Shown: positions 18,705-28,853, counted from the stretch's first letter. The stretch is DNA of 64,000 nt from Gemmatimonadaceae bacterium (GCA_016742275.1 JACVCD010000005.1:186001-250000); one strand, 5' to 3'. Made by a program: numbers and translations. The notes: generated from the letters alone by a model not told the origin.

Positions 18705-19619
18705 ATGCTACCCATCGACCTCACCGGCAAGCGCGCGCTCGTCGCGGGCGTTGCCGACGACAACGGCTTTGGCTGGGCCATCGCCAAGGCGTTCGCCGAA
18801 GCTGGCGCGTCTGTATGTGTGGCCACGTGGCCGCCGGCACTCAACATTTTCCTCAACCTGTTGGAACGCGGCAAGATCGATGAATCGCGCCGCATGTCCG
18901 ACGGTTCGCTGCTCACATTCGAGCGTATCTATCCGCTCGATGCCATGTTCGATGCGCTGACCGATGCGCCGGACGATATTCGCGAGAACAAGCGATACAA
19001 GGAACTTGGCGATTTCTCCATCGACGGTCTCGCCGCACGGCTTGTGGCCGACTTTGGTGAACAGCCGCTCGACATTGTCTTTCATTCCCTGGCCAACGGG
19101 CCTGAAGTCAAGAAGTCCCTGCTGGAAGTAAGCCGCGCGGGTTATCTCGCGGCCTCGAGCGCCAGTGCGTACTCGTTCGTGTCGCTGGTGCAGCGCCTCG
19201 GACCGCTCATGCGTCCAGGTGGCAGTGTGGGTTCACTCACCTACATGGCGAGCGAGCGCGCCATTCCCGGCTACGGCGGCGGCATGTCGTCGGCCAAGGC
19301 GCAGCTCGAGAGCGACACGCGGGTGCTGGCCTACGAAGCCGGTCGGAAGTGGGGGCTGCGCGTCAACACCATCTCCGCCGGTCCGTATGCTTCCCGTGCG
19401 GCGAGTGCGATCGGCATCATCGACAACATGGTGCGCTACTGCGCGGCCAACTCACCACTTCCCGAAGAACTTTCGGCGCGCGAAGTTGGCACCACGGCAG
19501 CATTCCTTGCGAGTTCGCTGGCCAGCGGCATCACCGGTTCCACCGTTTACGTCGACAAAGGCTACCATGCCATGGGTATGGCAGTCGCTCCACCGGACAC
19601 CGCACGCGATCCACGCTGA
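18705..19619 (+). CDS. fabI: Enoyl-[acyl-carrier-protein] reductase (FabI), plant-type
   Basis: A 304-residue enoyl-ACP reductase that completes each cycle of type II fatty acid synthesis. It shows [19 protein letters not shown], the active-site pair Tyr180 and Tyr190 with Lys198 in the [16 protein letters not shown] block, and the C-terminal [14 protein letters not shown]. It is about 40 residues longer than E. coli FabI because of an insertion at about 42-105 beginning [10 protein letters not shown], as in chloroplast and apicomplexan enzymes. The ATG at 18705 sits 22 bp after the Sua5-type gene. Residue spacing Tyr-x7-Lys also matches the plant type. Confidence 0.93.
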   Translation: MLPIDLTGKRALVAGVADDNGFGWAIAKAFAEAGASVCVATWPPALNIFLNLLERGKIDESRRMSDGSLLTFERIYPLDAMFDALTDAPDDIRENKRYKELGDFSIDGLAARLVADFGEQPLDIVFHSLANGPEVKKSLLEVSRAGYLAASSASAYSFVSLVQRLGPLMRPGGSVGSLTYMASERAIPGYGGGMSSAKAQLESDTRVLAYEAGRKWGLRVNTISAGPYASRAASAIGIIDNMVRYCAANSPLPEELSAREVGTTAAFLASSLASGITGSTVYVDKGYHAMGMAVAPPDTARDPR

Positions 19620-19661
19620 CGTGCGGCTTTTGCGCCCCTCACGCATGCCGACAATGTCATC

Positions 19662-21608
19662 GTGTCGCGTCTGACACCTCCGGAGCCTGTTGTGACTCCC
19701 CCGCCCGCACTTGCTGCGGCGCGGGGGATTGGTCTGCGCGCACGTCTGCTCATCATGGTGGTGGCAGCCACACTGCCGCCCACCATCGTGGCCTGGCTGG
19801 TCGAACCGCTCCGGTCCGGATGGAGTGGCATTGCACTGATCGCTGCCGCCATCGCATTCTCGTTTGCGCTGGCGTACATGATGGGCTCGATGATCGTGAC
19901 CAGTGTGGAAGCGCTCATCAAGGATGCGCATGCGCTGGCGGCCGGTCTGTCGGGACACCGATCGGAGATTCAGTCGAGCGATGAGATCGGGCAGCTGGCC
20001 ATGGCCCTCAACCAGATGGCCGAAACGGTGGAGCGTCGCAATGCGGCGCTCGCCGACAACGAACGCCGTTACCGCTTTCTGTTCGACTCCAATCCGCTGC
20101 CCATGTGGGCTTGGGATGCCGAGACTACGAACATTTTGGCGATCAATGAAGCAGCCATCGACAAGTATGGATATGCCCGGGAGACCTTCCTCGGACTGAC
20201 CATTGTCGATCTGCTCGACGAGTCGGAGCGTGAGCGCTTCACCGATGCGCGCCTGCCCTTCTCCGAATCGCGTCAGTCGGCCGGCACGTGGGTGCATCGC
20301 ACCGCCGACGGTCGCCGGGTGGAGATGGATGTCATCACCACCTCGTCCAGACGGCTTGGTCGTGCGAGTTGGTTGTCGGTTGGCATTGATGTCACCGCGC
20401 GCCGCGAAGCCGAACGGGCACTCGCCCGCAGTGAAGAACAGCTGCGGCAGTCACAGAAGATGGAAGCCATCGGGACGTTTGCCGGCGGCATCGCTCACGA
20501 TTTCAACAATCTACTCACGGCCATGCTGGGCTACTGCGACTTGTTGCTGTCGCAGGCTCCGGGCCCGGGATCGACGCAGGAAGATGTCGCGGAAATTCGC
20601 GCGCTGGCGGTGCGCGGCACGGAGCTGTCGCAGCAGATCCTGTCGATGAGCCGTCGCCATGTGGTGCAGCCGGTGGTGTTTGATCCCAACGAAGTGGTAA
20701 AGGGCATGCAGCGTTTGCTGCGTCGTGTAATGGGCGAGAACATCGAGCTGCACACCAATCTCGACGAACACGTCGGGACGGTGCGTGCCGATGTCGGTCA
20801 ACTGGAGCAGGTGCTGCTCAATCTCGCTGCCAACGCACGTGACGCGATGCCCGATGGCGGCCGTCTGTCGATCGAAACACTGGTCATCGAGCCAGCCGAT
20901 ACGTGGCGCTATAATCTCGATCCGATGCAGGATTGGTTGTGCATTCGTGTTCGCGATACGGGTATCGGCATGAGCGATGCCGTGCAGGCGCACATTTTCG
21001 AACCGTTCTTCACGACCAAGGAGAAGGGCAAGGGTTCGGGACTTGGGCTCGCGCTGGCCTACAGCATGATCGACCAGGCGGGCGGTGAGATTCGTGTGGA
21101 CTCGGTCGCTGGTGAAGGCACTACGATGCATCTCCTGCTGCCGCGATTGAGTGATGCGGTAGTGGTGACGAGTGCAGTGGAAGAATTCCCCGAGCAGTTG
21201 GCCGGTACGGAAACCGTGCTGCTCGTTGAGGATGACGATACGGTGCGTGGTGTGGCGGCCGCCGCTCTCGAACGGCGCGGCTATCGTGTACTGGTTGCCG
21301 ATCATGGTGAAGCGGCGCTTGGTATTGCGCGCGAGTATCCAGCGGTCATTCACCTGCTGGTTACTGACGTCGTGATGCCGGGACTCAATGGACGCGAAGT
21401 CGCGGATCAGGCCATCCGTCTCCGTCCCGGTTTGCCCGTGCTGTTCATCTCCGGCTACACGGAAGAAGCGCTGCTCCGAAAGGGTGTGCGTGAAAGTGAT
21501 GACCGCACGCTGCTGGCCAAGCCGTTCACCTCGCTCGAACTGGCGAGACGGGTGCGTGCGGCCATTGATGAATCACAGAGTGTGCGCCCGGGAGTTGTCG
21601 TCTCATGA
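19662..21608 (+). CDS. PAS-containing hybrid sensor histidine kinase with receiver
   Basis: A 648-residue protein from a GTG start. Two membrane helices (about 27-48 and 55-78) are joined by a very short loop, so there is almost no periplasmic domain. A HAMP-like segment (about 79-128) and a PAS domain (about 135-250, FLFDSNPLPMWAWD) suggest cytoplasmic or in-membrane sensing. HisKA has His279 in GGIAHDFNNLL, and HATPase_c has LAANARDAMP, DTGIGM and GSGLGLALAY. The receiver (about 523-640) carries LVEDDD, VTDVVMPG and LAKPFT. Its stop overlaps the next start by 4 bp, linking it to a START-like protein and an MFS transporter. Confidence 0.92.
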   Translation: MSRLTPPEPVVTPPPALAAARGIGLRARLLIMVVAATLPPTIVAWLVEPLRSGWSGIALIAAAIAFSFALAYMMGSMIVTSVEALIKDAHALAAGLSGHRSEIQSSDEIGQLAMALNQMAETVERRNAALADNERRYRFLFDSNPLPMWAWDAETTNILAINEAAIDKYGYARETFLGLTIVDLLDESERERFTDARLPFSESRQSAGTWVHRTADGRRVEMDVITTSSRRLGRASWLSVGIDVTARREAERALARSEEQLRQSQKMEAIGTFAGGIAHDFNNLLTAMLGYCDLLLSQAPGPGSTQEDVAEIRALAVRGTELSQQILSMSRRHVVQPVVFDPNEVVKGMQRLLRRVMGENIELHTNLDEHVGTVRADVGQLEQVLLNLAANARDAMPDGGRLSIETLVIEPADTWRYNLDPMQDWLCIRVRDTGIGMSDAVQAHIFEPFFTTKEKGKGSGLGLALAYSMIDQAGGEIRVDSVAGEGTTMHLLLPRLSDAVVVTSAVEEFPEQLAGTETVLLVEDDDTVRGVAAAALERRGYRVLVADHGEAALGIAREYPAVIHLLVTDVVMPGLNGREVADQAIRLRPGLPVLFISGYTEEALLRKGVRESDDRTLLAKPFTSLELARRVRAAIDESQSVRPGVVVS

Positions 21609-22144
21609 TGAACTGGATACTGCTGATCATGGGCACGATCGTGGCCGTGGTGGCAGCGCTGATCTTTGGTGGCATGCTGGCGCCCAAACGCCATCGCGTG
21701 GAGCGCGGTATTCGTTTGTCGGTTCCGCCGGATGAAGCGTGGCCCACCGTGCGTCAGGTGGATGGTCCGCCACTCTGGTGTGCGTCATTGCCCAACATGC
21801 GGGTGGTAGAGGAAGAAGAGGCGGTACGTCTGCGACTGGAAGTTTTAAACGACGACGAGGCCGTGGTTGGACTGTGGCAGGTGGCGCTACTGCCGCTCAA
21901 TGAACAGGGGAATATTGCCGCCGACGTGAGCACTCCGGCGGTGACCACATTGCTGGTGATCACCGAACAGACCGACGGTGGCAATCCCGTGCTGCGCCTC
22001 GTACGCAGCGTGGGCACGCATAGCATGCGCGTGGATGGTTTTCTGGAAGCCGTGGCCCAGCAGCTCGGACTCAATGCGCGCGCGATGGATGTGAGCGACA
22101 CCCTGAAGTACCTGGTCTCCGCGTCACGCGCACCGATGGAATGA
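21605..22144 (+). CDS. Membrane-anchored SRPBCC-like protein
   Basis: A 179-residue protein with one N-terminal membrane helix (about 4-26) and a soluble domain. The segment RGIRLSVPPDEAWPTVRQVDGPPLWCASLPNMRVVEEEE resembles the first strand and helix of SRPBCC/START-like domains, and a long C-terminal helix (RVDGFLEAVAQQLG) is in the expected place. Similarity is moderate, so the family call is tentative. Both ends overlap neighbours by 4 bp: the upstream hybrid kinase and the downstream MFS gene. This coupling suggests a shared small-molecule theme across the three proteins. Confidence 0.6.
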   Translation: MMNWILLIMGTIVAVVAALIFGGMLAPKRHRVERGIRLSVPPDEAWPTVRQVDGPPLWCASLPNMRVVEEEEAVRLRLEVLNDDEAVVGLWQVALLPLNEQGNIAADVSTPAVTTLLVITEQTDGGNPVLRLVRSVGTHSMRVDGFLEAVAQQLGLNARAMDVSDTLKYLVSASRAPME

Positions 22145-23391
22145 GTATCGCGGCGCCAGTTTCTCCGCCTGCGCTCGCCGACGATCACGCGCCCGAGCGG
22201 TGGCGCATGCTGGCGTTGTTGTCGGTGGCAGAATTGCTGGGCATGTCGTTGTGGTTTGCTGGCAGCGCGCTATCGTCGGCCTATGCCGAGCAGTGGTCGC
22301 TCGATGCGAGCGCGGTGGGTTGGCTCACCACCATCGTGCAGCTGGGCTTCGTAAGCGGAACCGCCGTGTCGGCGCTGCTCAACCTCGCCGATATCATCCC
22401 TGCCAGACGTCTGTTTGCGGCGAGTGCGTTGTTTGGTGCGCTGTGCAACGCAATGCTGCTCACGGCCGATGGGTTTTCCATGGTACTGCTCTGGCGCTTC
22501 GGAACCGGAGTGGCGTTGGCGGGAGTGTATCCGCCAGCCATGAAGATGATTGCCACATGGTTTCGCATCAGGCGCGGACTCGCCGTGGGCACCATTGTTG
22601 GCGCACTGACACTCGGCAAAGGCATCCCGTATCTCGTGCACGCCTTCCCCGAAGCAGGGATGGCAGCCGTACTGCTCACCGCATCCGGCGGCGCAGCACT
22701 TGCGGCATTGCTGGTGTGGTTTGGCTACTCCGATGGTCCGTATCCATTTCCTCCACGCCCGTTTTCGTGGGGACTCGTTCGCGAAGTGGTACAAGGACGC
22801 GAATGGCGACTAGCGCTTGGCGGCTACCTCGGCCACATGATCGAGTTGTACGCCGCGTGGACATGGATTCCCGCGTTCATCGTTGCCAGCATCACCGCGC
22901 AATCGCTCGCAACACAGGATGCCGCAACGATACCGGCCAACTCCATCGCCTCCATGGTGTCATTTGGTGTGCTGGCCATCGGTGGCATTGGCTGCATCTG
23001 GGGCGGGATGGCGGCAGATCGACGTGGCCGCACCTGGTTGGTGAATTTCGCCATGGCCATCAGTGGAAGTTGTGCCGTACTTACCGCCTTGGCGTTCGGT
23101 CATTCGCTGTGGCTGCTGATCCCACTCGCCCTGGTGTGGGGATTTTTCATCATTGCCGATAGCGCGCAGTTCTCGGTTTTGGTCACCGAAAGTGTTCCGC
23201 CACATGCCGTAGGGACAGCGCTGACACTGCAGACGTCAATCGGATTTCTGCTTACGGCGGGAGTAATTCAACTCATTCCGCGCATCGTTGCCGTTGTGGG
23301 ATGGCAGGTCGCGTTTGCGACACTGGCCATCGGGCCAATGCTTGGAATTGCGAGCATCACGCGGCTGAGCCGGGTTCGCGGGAAAGCGTAA
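22141..23391 (+). CDS. Major facilitator superfamily transporter
   Basis: A 416-residue integral membrane protein with about twelve hydrophobic helices. The MFS loop 2-3 region (LNLADIIPARRLF), the GTGVALAGVYPPAMKMIATWF helix and the second-half motif GGMAADRRGRTWL mark the family. It resembles the CynX/NimT-like and uncharacterised drug/metabolite branch; the direction and substrate cannot be read from sequence. Its ATG overlaps the stop of the membrane-anchored START-like gene (ATGA), making it the third gene of a translationally coupled kinase/START/transporter unit. It converges on the next kinase gene, with 25 bp between the stops. Confidence 0.87.
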   Translation: MSIAAPVSPPALADDHAPERWRMLALLSVAELLGMSLWFAGSALSSAYAEQWSLDASAVGWLTTIVQLGFVSGTAVSALLNLADIIPARRLFAASALFGALCNAMLLTADGFSMVLLWRFGTGVALAGVYPPAMKMIATWFRIRRGLAVGTIVGALTLGKGIPYLVHAFPEAGMAAVLLTASGGAALAALLVWFGYSDGPYPFPPRPFSWGLVREVVQGREWRLALGGYLGHMIELYAAWTWIPAFIVASITAQSLATQDAATIPANSIASMVSFGVLAIGGIGCIWGGMAADRRGRTWLVNFAMAISGSCAVLTALAFGHSLWLLIPLALVWGFFIIADSAQFSVLVTESVPPHAVGTALTLQTSIGFLLTAGVIQLIPRIVAVVGWQVAFATLAIGPMLGIASITRLSRVRGKA

Positions 23392-23416
23392 GGGTCGCTC
23401 GCGACACACGACCACT

Positions 23417-25480
23417 TCAGGAATCCCTCTCCCCTCCCCTCACTCTCTCAACCGCGTTGAGCAGCATTTCCATCGTAAACGGCTTCTCCAAAAACACCGT
23501 TTCCGCCCCTGAAGCATCGGGCAGACTCTGCTCTGAATAGCCACTTACGTACACGACAGGAAGCAGCGGCACTTCACGCCGCATCTGTTCGACCATTTCC
23601 CTTCCTCCCATCTCGGGCATCCGGAGATCGGTAACCACGAGATCAATGCCAACCCGGCGTTCGCGCCAGACGAGCAACGCATCGGCACCGTGGCGAGCTT
23701 CGAGAACCACATGCCCCTGACGTTCAAGCATTCGTCGTGCGGCAGCACGTACGGCGTTCTCGTCCTCTACCAATAGAATGGTTGCCCCATCGGCGCGGCG
23801 CGGCACGACACGCGGCATATGCCCCTGCTGTGTTCCCGTTTCGCCGGCCACAGGGAAATAGAGACTGAACAACGTCCCGGCGCCCGGCACGCTCTCGAGC
23901 GCGATGGCACCGCCGAATTGCTGCACAATGCCAAACACCGTTGCGAGTCCGAGTCCCGTGCCTGCACCTACGGCTTTGGTGGTGAAGAAGGGCTCGAACG
24001 CTCGTGCGCGTGTCGCATCGTCCATGCCGTGCCCGGAATCCTTGATTCTGAGTCGCACCGCGGGACCGATATGCAAACCTGGCAGACGGTGCACATCTTC
24101 CGCCGACAGCAGCACCTGCGCCGTATCGATGGTGAGCGTACCACCACGGCCGGGCGAACCAAAGCCTGCCGTCAACATCGCGTCGCGCGCATTGACGGCA
24201 AGATTGAGCAACACCTGTTCCAACTGTCCGCGATTGCCGCGAATGGCCGGTAGTCGCGATTCGAGATGTACGTCGAGTACGATCTCTTCGCCAATGACGC
24301 GGCGCAGTAGGGATTCTGCTCCGCGCACCACGTCGCTTACGTCGAGTGGCTGCAGGGTAACGGTCTGCTTGCGACTGAAGGCGAGCAGCTGCCGCACCAG
24401 TTCACGTGCTCGCTCGGTAGCACGACCAATCTCTTCGAGATCACGACGCACCGGATGACCGGTTGGCAGATCATCCTGCGCGAATTCGAGATTGCCGGAA
24501 ATGACGGTGAGCAGATTGTTGAAGTCGTGGGCAATACCACCCGCAAGTTGCCCAACCGCTTCCATTTTCTGCGCCTGACGCAAACGCTCTTCGAGTCGTT
24601 CGCGCTCCGTTTCGTCTTCCATCGCGCCAATCATGCGCGTCACCCGCCCTTCGTCATTGCGCGCCGCATAACCGCGATCCACGACATAGCTCCACTGCCC
24701 GTCCGCGCGGCGGAAGCGATACGATGCATGCCAGGCGTTGTGCGGCTCGATCCCGTCGGCAAGATGAATACTGCGCTGGAGCTCTTCGAGTGTAGAGAGG
24801 ACACGCGGCTGATCATCCGGATGCACGCGTTCCGCCCACCACTGCACCGTGGGATCGACATCTTCCGGCGCATAGCCGAAGACGCGCGTGATGCCGTCGC
24901 TCCACATGAGCGGACCGTGCACCACATCCCAGTCCCATATCACACTGTCGGCTGCGCGCGCCGCCAGCGCATAGCGTTGTTCACTATCTCGGAGCGCAGC
25001 CAGCGCCATTTCCCGCTCGGCGTCCAATCGTCGACGCTCGGTGATGTCGAGCACGGTGCCGACAAATCGTGTCGCGACGCGTTCGTCGTCCCGCTCGACA
25101 AATAGCGCCCGACCTCGCGCCGATATGATGCGCCGCTCACCGTCCGGCGTGGTGACGCGATATTCGACTTCATAATGTCCGTCGCCCTGCGGATCGAGCG
25201 CACGATCAACCGCTGCGCGTGTCGGCTCACGGTCTTCCGGATCGATCAGACTCAGGAAGAGCGCGTAGGGCACTCGTCCGTCTGATGGGACGCCAAAGAT
25301 GGCGCAGGTGCGCTCATCCCAGGCAATCACTTCGCTCGACAAGTCCCAATCCCACATCCCCACGCCGGAGGCGTCGAGAGCGAGCTCGAAACGAGCCTGC
25401 TGATCAGCGCGGCGGTCACCACCACGGCGCTTCTCGAAGATCGTGGGAGCTGCGTCGCTCCCAGTCGGCGCGGGTTGCAC
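23417..25480 (-). CDS. Double-PAS soluble hybrid histidine kinase with receiver
   Basis: About 687 residues with no membrane helix, so a cytoplasmic sensor. Two PAS/PAC units are clear: the first with SGVGMWDWDL and FVGTVLDITERR, the second with DSVIWDWDVV, WWAERVHPDDQPR and MIGAMEDETERE. HisKA has its His in GGIAHDFNNLLTV, and HATPase_c has LAVNARDAML, DSGHGMDD and GTGLGLATV. The receiver has LVEDENA, VTDLRMPEMGG and LEKPFT. I start at the GTG at 25480 because a strong hairpin (25532-25574) occupies the preceding stretch; a TTG at 25579 in frame would add 33 Arg-rich residues. It lies downstream of the VPS10-like gene. Confidence 0.88.
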   Translation of the reverse strand: MQPAPTGSDAAPTIFEKRRGGDRRADQQARFELALDASGVGMWDWDLSSEVIAWDERTCAIFGVPSDGRVPYALFLSLIDPEDREPTRAAVDRALDPQGDGHYEVEYRVTTPDGERRIISARGRALFVERDDERVATRFVGTVLDITERRRLDAEREMALAALRDSEQRYALAARAADSVIWDWDVVHGPLMWSDGITRVFGYAPEDVDPTVQWWAERVHPDDQPRVLSTLEELQRSIHLADGIEPHNAWHASYRFRRADGQWSYVVDRGYAARNDEGRVTRMIGAMEDETERERLEERLRQAQKMEAVGQLAGGIAHDFNNLLTVISGNLEFAQDDLPTGHPVRRDLEEIGRATERARELVRQLLAFSRKQTVTLQPLDVSDVVRGAESLLRRVIGEEIVLDVHLESRLPAIRGNRGQLEQVLLNLAVNARDAMLTAGFGSPGRGGTLTIDTAQVLLSAEDVHRLPGLHIGPAVRLRIKDSGHGMDDATRARAFEPFFTTKAVGAGTGLGLATVFGIVQQFGGAIALESVPGAGTLFSLYFPVAGETGTQQGHMPRVVPRRADGATILLVEDENAVRAAARRMLERQGHVVLEARHGADALLVWRERRVGIDLVVTDLRMPEMGGREMVEQMRREVPLLPVVYVSGYSEQSLPDASGAETVFLEKPFTMEMLLNAVERVRGGERDS

Positions 25481-25531
25481 AGGTCCTCTGCGGTGCAAGA
25501 ACCGTACGCGGCCCGTGGAAAGGCGGACCGC

Positions 25532-25574
25532 AGCGGCGCGGAGGCAGGCCTTGTCGGCACTGCTCCGCGCCGCT
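25532..25574 (-). terminator. Strong intergenic hairpin between VPS10-like and kinase genes
   Basis: A perfect 12-bp inverted repeat, AGCGGCGCGGAG at 25532-25543 and CTCCGCGCCGCT at 25563-25574, with a 19-nt loop. It begins 10 bp past the stop of the VPS10-like gene. There is no U-tract, so intrinsic termination is uncertain; it could be an mRNA-stabilising or attenuating hairpin. Confidence 0.5.
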
Positions 25575-25583
25575 CCCAAAACA

Positions 25584-28500
25584 TTACACCCCAGTTTCCT
25601 CTTCTGCGCTGGTATTCCGCGCCGCCGGCGTATCGGCCGGCTTCACTTCAATGGCCGGGTGGCCGTGCTTCTTGAGTATCTCGTCGATCGGCGGCAGCAA
25701 TTCCTTGTAGTGCTTCCGCAATTCGACCAGGTACCCCTCGAGCTCCTTGGTCAGGAGGTCAAACACCTGCTGGGACTGCTTCGTCGGACGCGCTTCCGCG
25801 CTGGCCACCACACCCGACAGCGCCGCGATCTGGTTGTTCACCTTGATCGGGTAGTTGAGCGGGTCCTGGCCCGACTGATTCTTGACCTGATAGATCTCCG
25901 CTTCCATCGCGCTGATCTTGGCATCGAGGTCCTTCACCAGCTGCGAGTAACGCGCTGAGTCAGCGCCCACCTGGGCCATGCGCGAGACGGCCTGCTGACG
26001 CACGTTGCGCACCGTCCGTACCGCGTCATTGGCATCCGTGGTGCGATCACGAATAGCCATCAGCAGCTTGTACTGCGCCAGGAGATCGGCTGGTGTCGCG
26101 TTGCTGCGCGGATCCTTACGCACCACGAGACGGCTGTCGCCAGCCGGTGCACCGTCGACCAGGAGCCGCACGGTGTAGTTGCCAGGCGGCACCAGGGGCC
26201 CGTTCATGGAACCGGCCCACATGATCATGCCCGGGAACGCCGTCGCATCGGGCTCGCGCAGATTCCACGAGAACGTATTCATACCCACGTTGTTCGTGGG
26301 CGGACGGTCACCCGCCACCGCGCGACGACCGCCGGCGCCAGCCGCTGCCTGCTGCTGATCGCTCGAAAACGACTTGATCGTGCGACCCGTCGAATCACGG
26401 AACTCGACGGTGACCTTGTTGGCCTTGTCCTTGAGCCAGTAGTACACGATCGCACCACTCGGCGGATTGGCACCGGCCGGTGCACCACCGCCGCCACCAA
26501 ATCCACCGCCCCAGTTGATGCGGTACGACGGACGCGGCGTGAACAGGTGCGCCTTCTTGGCCAGCACCTGCGTGCTGAGCTGACGCAGCACACCGATGTC
26601 GTCGATGACGTAGAACGAACGGCCATGCGTGCCGGCGATCAGGTCACCTTCCTTGATCACCATGTCGTGCACCGGCACGATGGGCAGATTGCGCTGCATC
26701 GAGAACCACGTGGCGCCGTCATCGAGCGAGGCCCAAATGCCGCGTTCCGTACCGGCAAACAGCAGACCCGGACGCACCTCGTCTTCGCGAATCACGCGCG
26801 TGAATTCGTGCGCGGGAATGCCGTTGGCCTTGCCGCTGCCGTCAATACGCGTCCACGTCTTGCCGAAGTCGTTCGTCTTGAAGAGGTACGGCTCGTTGTC
26901 GTCCATCTGGAAGCGGTTGGCCGCGACATACGCCGTGCCGGCGTTGAAGTGCGACGCTTCGATGATGGACACGCGGGCCCACTCACGCTCCTTGAGCAGG
27001 GGCGGCGTGACATTCGTCCACGTCACACCACCATTCCGCGTGAGCTGCACGAGACCGTCGTCCGTACCCGCCCAGATCGTGCCCTTGGCGAGCGGTGATT
27101 CGGCAATGGCGAACACCGTGCCGTAGTACTCGACGCTCGTCTGGTCCTTCGTGATCGGACCACCCGACGGACCCAGCGTGCGCGGATCATTGCGCGAGAG
27201 GTCGGGGCTGATGGCCGTGTAGCTGTCGCCTTCGTTCGTGGTCTTGAACAACACACTCGAACCCACATACAACGTCTTGGGATCGTGCGGGCTCACCAGC
27301 AACGGGAAGGTCCACTGCATGCGATACTTGGCGTCCTTCGCATCGTGACCCATGGGGTTGAGCGGCCACGGATTGATGTCACGCGTCATACCGTTGCGCA
27401 TGTCCTTGCGCGTGAGATAGCCACCGTAGCTGCCGGCAAACACGATGTCCGGATCGGTCGGCGACACGGCAATGAAGCCCGACTCACCGCCGCCCGCGTC
27501 CTTCCACATGTCGATCGTGATGCCACCCGGCGCACGCGACGGGCCACAGAGCGTGCTGTTGTCCTGCTGCGCGCCGCAGATCTGATACGGGAAGTGATTG
27601 GTGGTCGTGACGTGATAGAACTGCGCCGTGGCATAGTCCTGGTCAGTCCACGATTTCGCACCATCGGTGCTGACGTTGGCGCCACCGTCGTTCGCTTCGA
27701 TCATGCGCATCGGATCATCCGGCGCAATCCAGAGATCGTGCGAGTCGCTGTGCGGCGTGTTGATGTTGGTGAATGTCTTGCCACCATCACGCGAGACCTG
27801 GAACTGCACATTGCTCGCGTACACCACGTCGGCGTTCTTCGGATCGGCGTAGACCTTGGAGTAGTACCAGGCACGCTGACGCAGCTTGCGTTCGTCATTC
27901 ACCAGCTGCCACGTGGCGCCGGCGTCGTCGGAACGATAGAGACCACCTGCATCGGCTTCGATCTGCGCGAAAATGCGACGCGGATTGGCGCCACTCACAC
28001 TGATGCCGATGTTGCCCCAGAGACCCGTGGGCAGACCGGGGTTCTTCGTGATTTCGGTCCACGTGTCACCACCATCGGTGGTCTTGAACATGCCCGAACC
28101 CTTGCCACCCGACACCAGCATCCACGGCTTGCGATGGGCCTGCCAGAAGCCGGCGTACATCACGTTCGGATTGGTCGGATCGACAGAGAGATCGGCCGCA
28201 CCGGTCGAGTCATCGCGGAATAGAATCTTGCTCCACGTCTTGCCGCCGTCCTTGCTGCGGAAGATGCCACGTTCGGCGTTAGGGCCCCACACGTGACCCT
28301 GCGCCGCGACGTACACGAGGTCCGGGTTCGTGGGATGCACGCGCACCTTGGAGATCTGGCGCGTGTCATTGAGGCCGATGTTCGTCCACGTCTTGCCACC
28401 GTCGGTGGTCTTCCACATGCCGTCGCCATGCGAGACGTTGCCGCGGATGGCAAACTCACCGCCGCCCACGTACACGACATCCGGATTGCTGGCCGCGACG

Positions 28501-28853
28501 GCAATGGCACCGACAGTGCCGCCGAAGTACTTGTCCGTCATCGGCGTCCACGTATCACCACCATCGGTGGTCTTGAATACGCCGCTGCTGACCGTGCCCA
28601 TCCAGTATTCCTTGGGACGGGCCACCGAACCGGCTGCCGCGACCGAGCGGCCACCACGATAGGGTCCGATTTCGCGCCAGCGGATCGACGACAGCGCCGC
28701 CGTATCGAAGCCGGCTGCCAGAGCCGGCACAGGGGCCGAGCGCGGAGCAGCCGCTGCGGGCCGGGCGGTCGCCGGGCGAGTCTGGGCGACCAGGGGGAGG
28801 AGAGGCAGGGCGGCCGACATCAGGGCCGCCGTGCGCACGAACGCGTGCTTCAC
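25584..28853 (-). CDS. Secreted VPS10/sortilin-like BNR-repeat (WD40/YVTN/BNR-like) protein
   Basis: A 1089-residue exported protein. The GTG at 28853 is chosen because TGGAGGT lies about eight bases upstream and the protein then opens with a textbook signal peptide (KHAFVRTAALMSAALPLLPLVAQ). After an Ala/Pro-rich linker comes REIGPYRGGRSVAAAG, then many Asp-box (BNR) repeats of the form S-x-D-x-G-x-T-W (TTDGGDTW, SKDGGKTW, SDDAGATW, NDFGKTW), typical of a ten-bladed sortilin propeller. The last 250 residues contain an early-set-like domain and a helical tail. Such proteins are often labelled glycosyl hydrolase, but no catalytic acid set is evident. A peptide- or peptidase-associated role is possible (inference). 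Confidence 0.85.
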   Translation of the reverse strand: MKHAFVRTAALMSAALPLLPLVAQTRPATARPAAAAPRSAPVPALAAGFDTAALSSIRWREIGPYRGGRSVAAAGSVARPKEYWMGTVSSGVFKTTDGGDTWTPMTDKYFGGTVGAIAVAASNPDVVYVGGGEFAIRGNVSHGDGMWKTTDGGKTWTNIGLNDTRQISKVRVHPTNPDLVYVAAQGHVWGPNAERGIFRSKDGGKTWSKILFRDDSTGAADLSVDPTNPNVMYAGFWQAHRKPWMLVSGGKGSGMFKTTDGGDTWTEITKNPGLPTGLWGNIGISVSGANPRRIFAQIEADAGGLYRSDDAGATWQLVNDERKLRQRAWYYSKVYADPKNADVVYASNVQFQVSRDGGKTFTNINTPHSDSHDLWIAPDDPMRMIEANDGGANVSTDGAKSWTDQDYATAQFYHVTTTNHFPYQICGAQQDNSTLCGPSRAPGGITIDMWKDAGGGESGFIAVSPTDPDIVFAGSYGGYLTRKDMRNGMTRDINPWPLNPMGHDAKDAKYRMQWTFPLLVSPHDPKTLYVGSSVLFKTTNEGDSYTAISPDLSRNDPRTLGPSGGPITKDQTSVEYYGTVFAIAESPLAKGTIWAGTDDGLVQLTRNGGVTWTNVTPPLLKEREWARVSIIEASHFNAGTAYVAANRFQMDDNEPYLFKTNDFGKTWTRIDGSGKANGIPAHEFTRVIREDEVRPGLLFAGTERGIWASLDDGATWFSMQRNLPIVPVHDMVIKEGDLIAGTHGRSFYVIDDIGVLRQLSTQVLAKKAHLFTPRPSYRINWGGGFGGGGGAPAGANPPSGAIVYYWLKDKANKVTVEFRDSTGRTIKSFSSDQQQAAAGAGGRRAVAGDRPPTNNVGMNTFSWNLREPDATAFPGMIMWAGSMNGPLVPPGNYTVRLLVDGAPAGDSRLVVRKDPRSNATPADLLAQYKLLMAIRDRTTDANDAVRTVRNVRQQAVSRMAQVGADSARYSQLVKDLDAKISAMEAEIYQVKNQSGQDPLNYPIKVNNQIAALSGVVASAEARPTKQSQQVFDLLTKELEGYLVELRKHYKELLPPIDEILKKHGHPAIEVKPADTPAARNTSAEEETGV

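Noticed and set aside
27285-28223. A plus-strand 312-codon frame inside the VPS10-like gene
   Set aside because: It is the complement of regular Asp-box repeats, which keep the opposite strand open.
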